Positions 63,170 to 64,000 of a stretch of DNA of 64,000 nucleotides are shown in pieces. The notes beneath the pieces were generated by a model. The model did no database searches and was not told the DNA's origin. It worked only from the letters and a program-made list of their open reading frames with translations. Both the position numbers and the translations under genes were made by a program. Numbering within the stretch: position 1 is the first letter of the stretch; each line of letters begins with the position of its first letter. Source of the DNA: Thermotogota bacterium (GTDB lineage Bacteria > Thermotogota > Thermotogae > Petrotogales > Petrotogaceae); assembly GCA_029780115.1 (NCBI GenBank), contig JAKOZG010000004.1:184607-248606 (forward strand). The letters are read 5' to 3'.

Positions 63170-63175
63170 ACTGCA

Positions 63176-63338
63176 AATTCAAAAAATCAAGATTTATAAT
63201 AAAAAGACGATAATTTATTAAAAGAAATTTGTAATTTTATAAAATTCAAGATAAAAGTTGTGGCTCGAAGCTATACTTTTATTTTCAATTATTTAGATAA
63301 GATTAATGTTCAGTATAGCAGAGCCTTTTATTTTTTTT
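63176..63338 (+). ncRNA. Candidate small RNA or attenuated leader upstream of the chemoreceptor gene
   Basis: The span runs from about 7 bases after the rightward extended -10 (63164-63169) to a terminator-like structure: GGCTC (63262-63266) with GAGCC (63321-63325), and GCTATAC (63270-63276) with GTATAGC (63313-63319), a 36-base loop and a T-rich run (63326-63338). Upstream ATAAAAG could also pair with CTTTTAT after the stem. No ORF with an SD is seen inside. It could be a small RNA of about 160 bases or a leader. The promoter and the terminator are seen; transcription is inferred. Confidence 0.3.
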
Positions 63339-63435
63339 AGTTGGTATTAATAGGTTGTTAATTTTCAAATTTGAACCATACTTTTTTAATATTAGTATGT
63401 CTGATCATTATTGTATTTTGATAACACCTTAAACA

Positions 63436-63464
63436 TTGACAAGATATTATTAGGTTTTTAAAGT
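63436..63464 (+). promoter_or_regulatory. Probable promoter of the chemoreceptor gene
   Basis: A perfect TTGACA (63436-63441), a 17-base spacer and TAAAGT (63459-63464), 33 bases upstream of the ATG at 63497. It fits sigma-A rather than a flagellar sigma-28 consensus. Confidence 0.5.
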
Positions 63465-63496
63465 ATATTAATTTCATTCAGAGGAGGAATCATTAA

Positions 63497-64000
63497 ATGA
63501 AACTATCTACCTATACCACTCTTATTGAGATCTTGATAGTAGTTTTGCTCACTTTCTCTCTACTGTTTGTTTCGATTAATGTTAATAAAAGTTCTACATC
63601 AGAATTGCTTGATTTGACATATTCAAAACAGCTTGAGGGAGCAATTAATGTTTTTAAAGAGTATATCAATCAAAGTTATGGAGAATTAAAGTTGATAAAT
63701 GGTGTTTTAGTTGACAAAGATGGTATTCCTGTAAAAGAAAGATATGAGGCTGTCGATAAGATTAGTAATCATATGAACATTGTAGCAACCATATTTCAAA
63801 TTCAGGGTAACGATTTTGTTCGTATATCAACATCGATAAAAAATAAAGATGGAACAAGGGCAGTTGGAACTTTCCTTGGAAAAGATAGTGCTGCCTATAA
63901 TTATATAATTCAAAAACAAAGATACTTGGGTGAAGCAAAAATACTTAATAATAATTATATAACAGTCTATGAACCGCTATTAGATGAAAACAGTAATTTG
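63497..64000 (+). CDS. Methyl-accepting chemotaxis protein, N-terminal sensor part (3' truncated)
   Basis: The open frame runs from the ATG at 63497 (GGAGG 9 bases upstream) to the window edge, 168 residues. It starts with a membrane segment (residues about 8-28), then a periplasmic Cache-type sensor: ELLDLTYSKQLEGAINVFKEYI, IFQIQGNDFVRISTSIKNKDGTRAVGTFLG and YLGEAKILNNNYITVYEPL, which resemble the Cache_3/Cache_2 module of chemoreceptors. HAMP and signalling domains would lie beyond the edge. Chemoreceptor identity is therefore inferred from the sensor type only; a Cache histidine kinase or cyclase is also possible. Confidence 0.7.
   Translation, partial: MKLSTYTTLIEILIVVLLTFSLLFVSINVNKSSTSELLDLTYSKQLEGAINVFKEYINQSYGELKLINGVLVDKDGIPVKERYEAVDKISNHMNIVATIFQIQGNDFVRISTSIKNKDGTRAVGTFLGKDSAAYNYIIQKQRYLGEAKILNNNYITVYEPLLDENSNL

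Larger units (their letters stand above)
63021..63496. other. Intergenic region between pheS and the chemoreceptor gene
   Basis: These 476 bases hold the pheS leader, with a direct repeat ATGTTATCA (63099 and 63113, 14 bases apart), the mirror promoter, the hairpin with T-run, a CATACT/AGTATG inverted repeat (63377-63399) and the receptor promoter at 63436-63464. No protein-coding gene is seen. Confidence 0.5.

Noticed and set aside
63012..63221. A 69-codon frame upstream of the chemoreceptor gene
   Set aside because: There is no SD, it overlaps the pheS start and promoter region, and its composition is that of AT-rich non-coding DNA.
1..64000. CRISPR array, prophage, IS element or toxin-antitoxin pair
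   Set aside because: No spaced direct repeats, transposase, integrase or small paired toxin-like genes are seen; strand blocks and gene content look like ordinary chromosome.

Overview
The window is a gene-dense, AT-rich stretch of a bacterial chromosome. The gene set points to a thermophilic fermenter of the phylum Thermotogota, most likely a Petrotoga-like relative. The supporting evidence is several small signal-peptide proteins that look like outer-membrane (toga) beta-barrels, non-lipoprotein sugar-binding proteins behind simple signal peptides, paired GlgC/GlgD subunits, a ferredoxin-type 2-oxoacid oxidoreductase, many TTG starts with strong Shine-Dalgarno (SD) sites, and no mobile elements, tRNAs, rRNAs or CRISPR arrays. 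The genus is an inference; no marker rRNA is present.

Genes lie in long same-strand blocks. 1-5.6 kb (+): the C-terminal part of an AddB-like nuclease, then a capsule-type tyrosine kinase, its PHP-family phosphatase and a GNAT acetyltransferase. 5.6-33.5 kb (-): an outer-membrane protein and an orphan secreted protein; the ribose operon rbsR-D-A-C-B-K; a BMP-type nucleoside ABC transporter with an ADP-ribosylglycohydrolase-fold enzyme upstream; a radical SAM protein, two orphan membrane proteins and glgD-glgC; ndk; a three-gene envelope cluster with an LCP protein; arginine deiminase; a GH13 amylase; pyrG; and acpP. 33.7-48.7 kb (+): CYTH protein-rsmI-xseA-xseB, remA-like-clpP, mutS, then a compact operon asp23-nusB-dxs-OMP-mutS2-ftsA-like-acpS. 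48.7-63.0 kb (-): amidase, cheB, dgkA, two subunits of a 2-oxoacid:ferredoxin oxidoreductase, dCMP deaminase, hemW-like, OMP, gatB, gatA, rhomboid, pheT and pheS. 63.5 kb (+): the start of a chemotaxis receptor that runs off the right edge.

Together the metabolic genes suggest uptake of nucleosides and ribose, hydrolysis and phosphorylation into the pentose phosphate pool, glycogen build-up (GlgC/GlgD) and breakdown (amylase), and ferredoxin-linked 2-oxoacid oxidation. The rest is housekeeping: translation, DNA repair, isoprenoids, lipid carrier and cell wall.

No large unknown defence or mobile system is visible. The most unusual points are subtler. CTP synthase has Ser in place of the catalytic glutaminase Cys. 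mutS2 appears to start at an AUU codon inside the previous gene. A perfect stem-loop separates the SD from the ATG of dxs. A 23-bp inverted repeat lies beside rbsK. A mirror-image promoter pair upstream of pheS is followed by a terminator-like hairpin that could end a small RNA. Two subunits of a 2-oxoacid oxidoreductase lack an adjacent alpha subunit.
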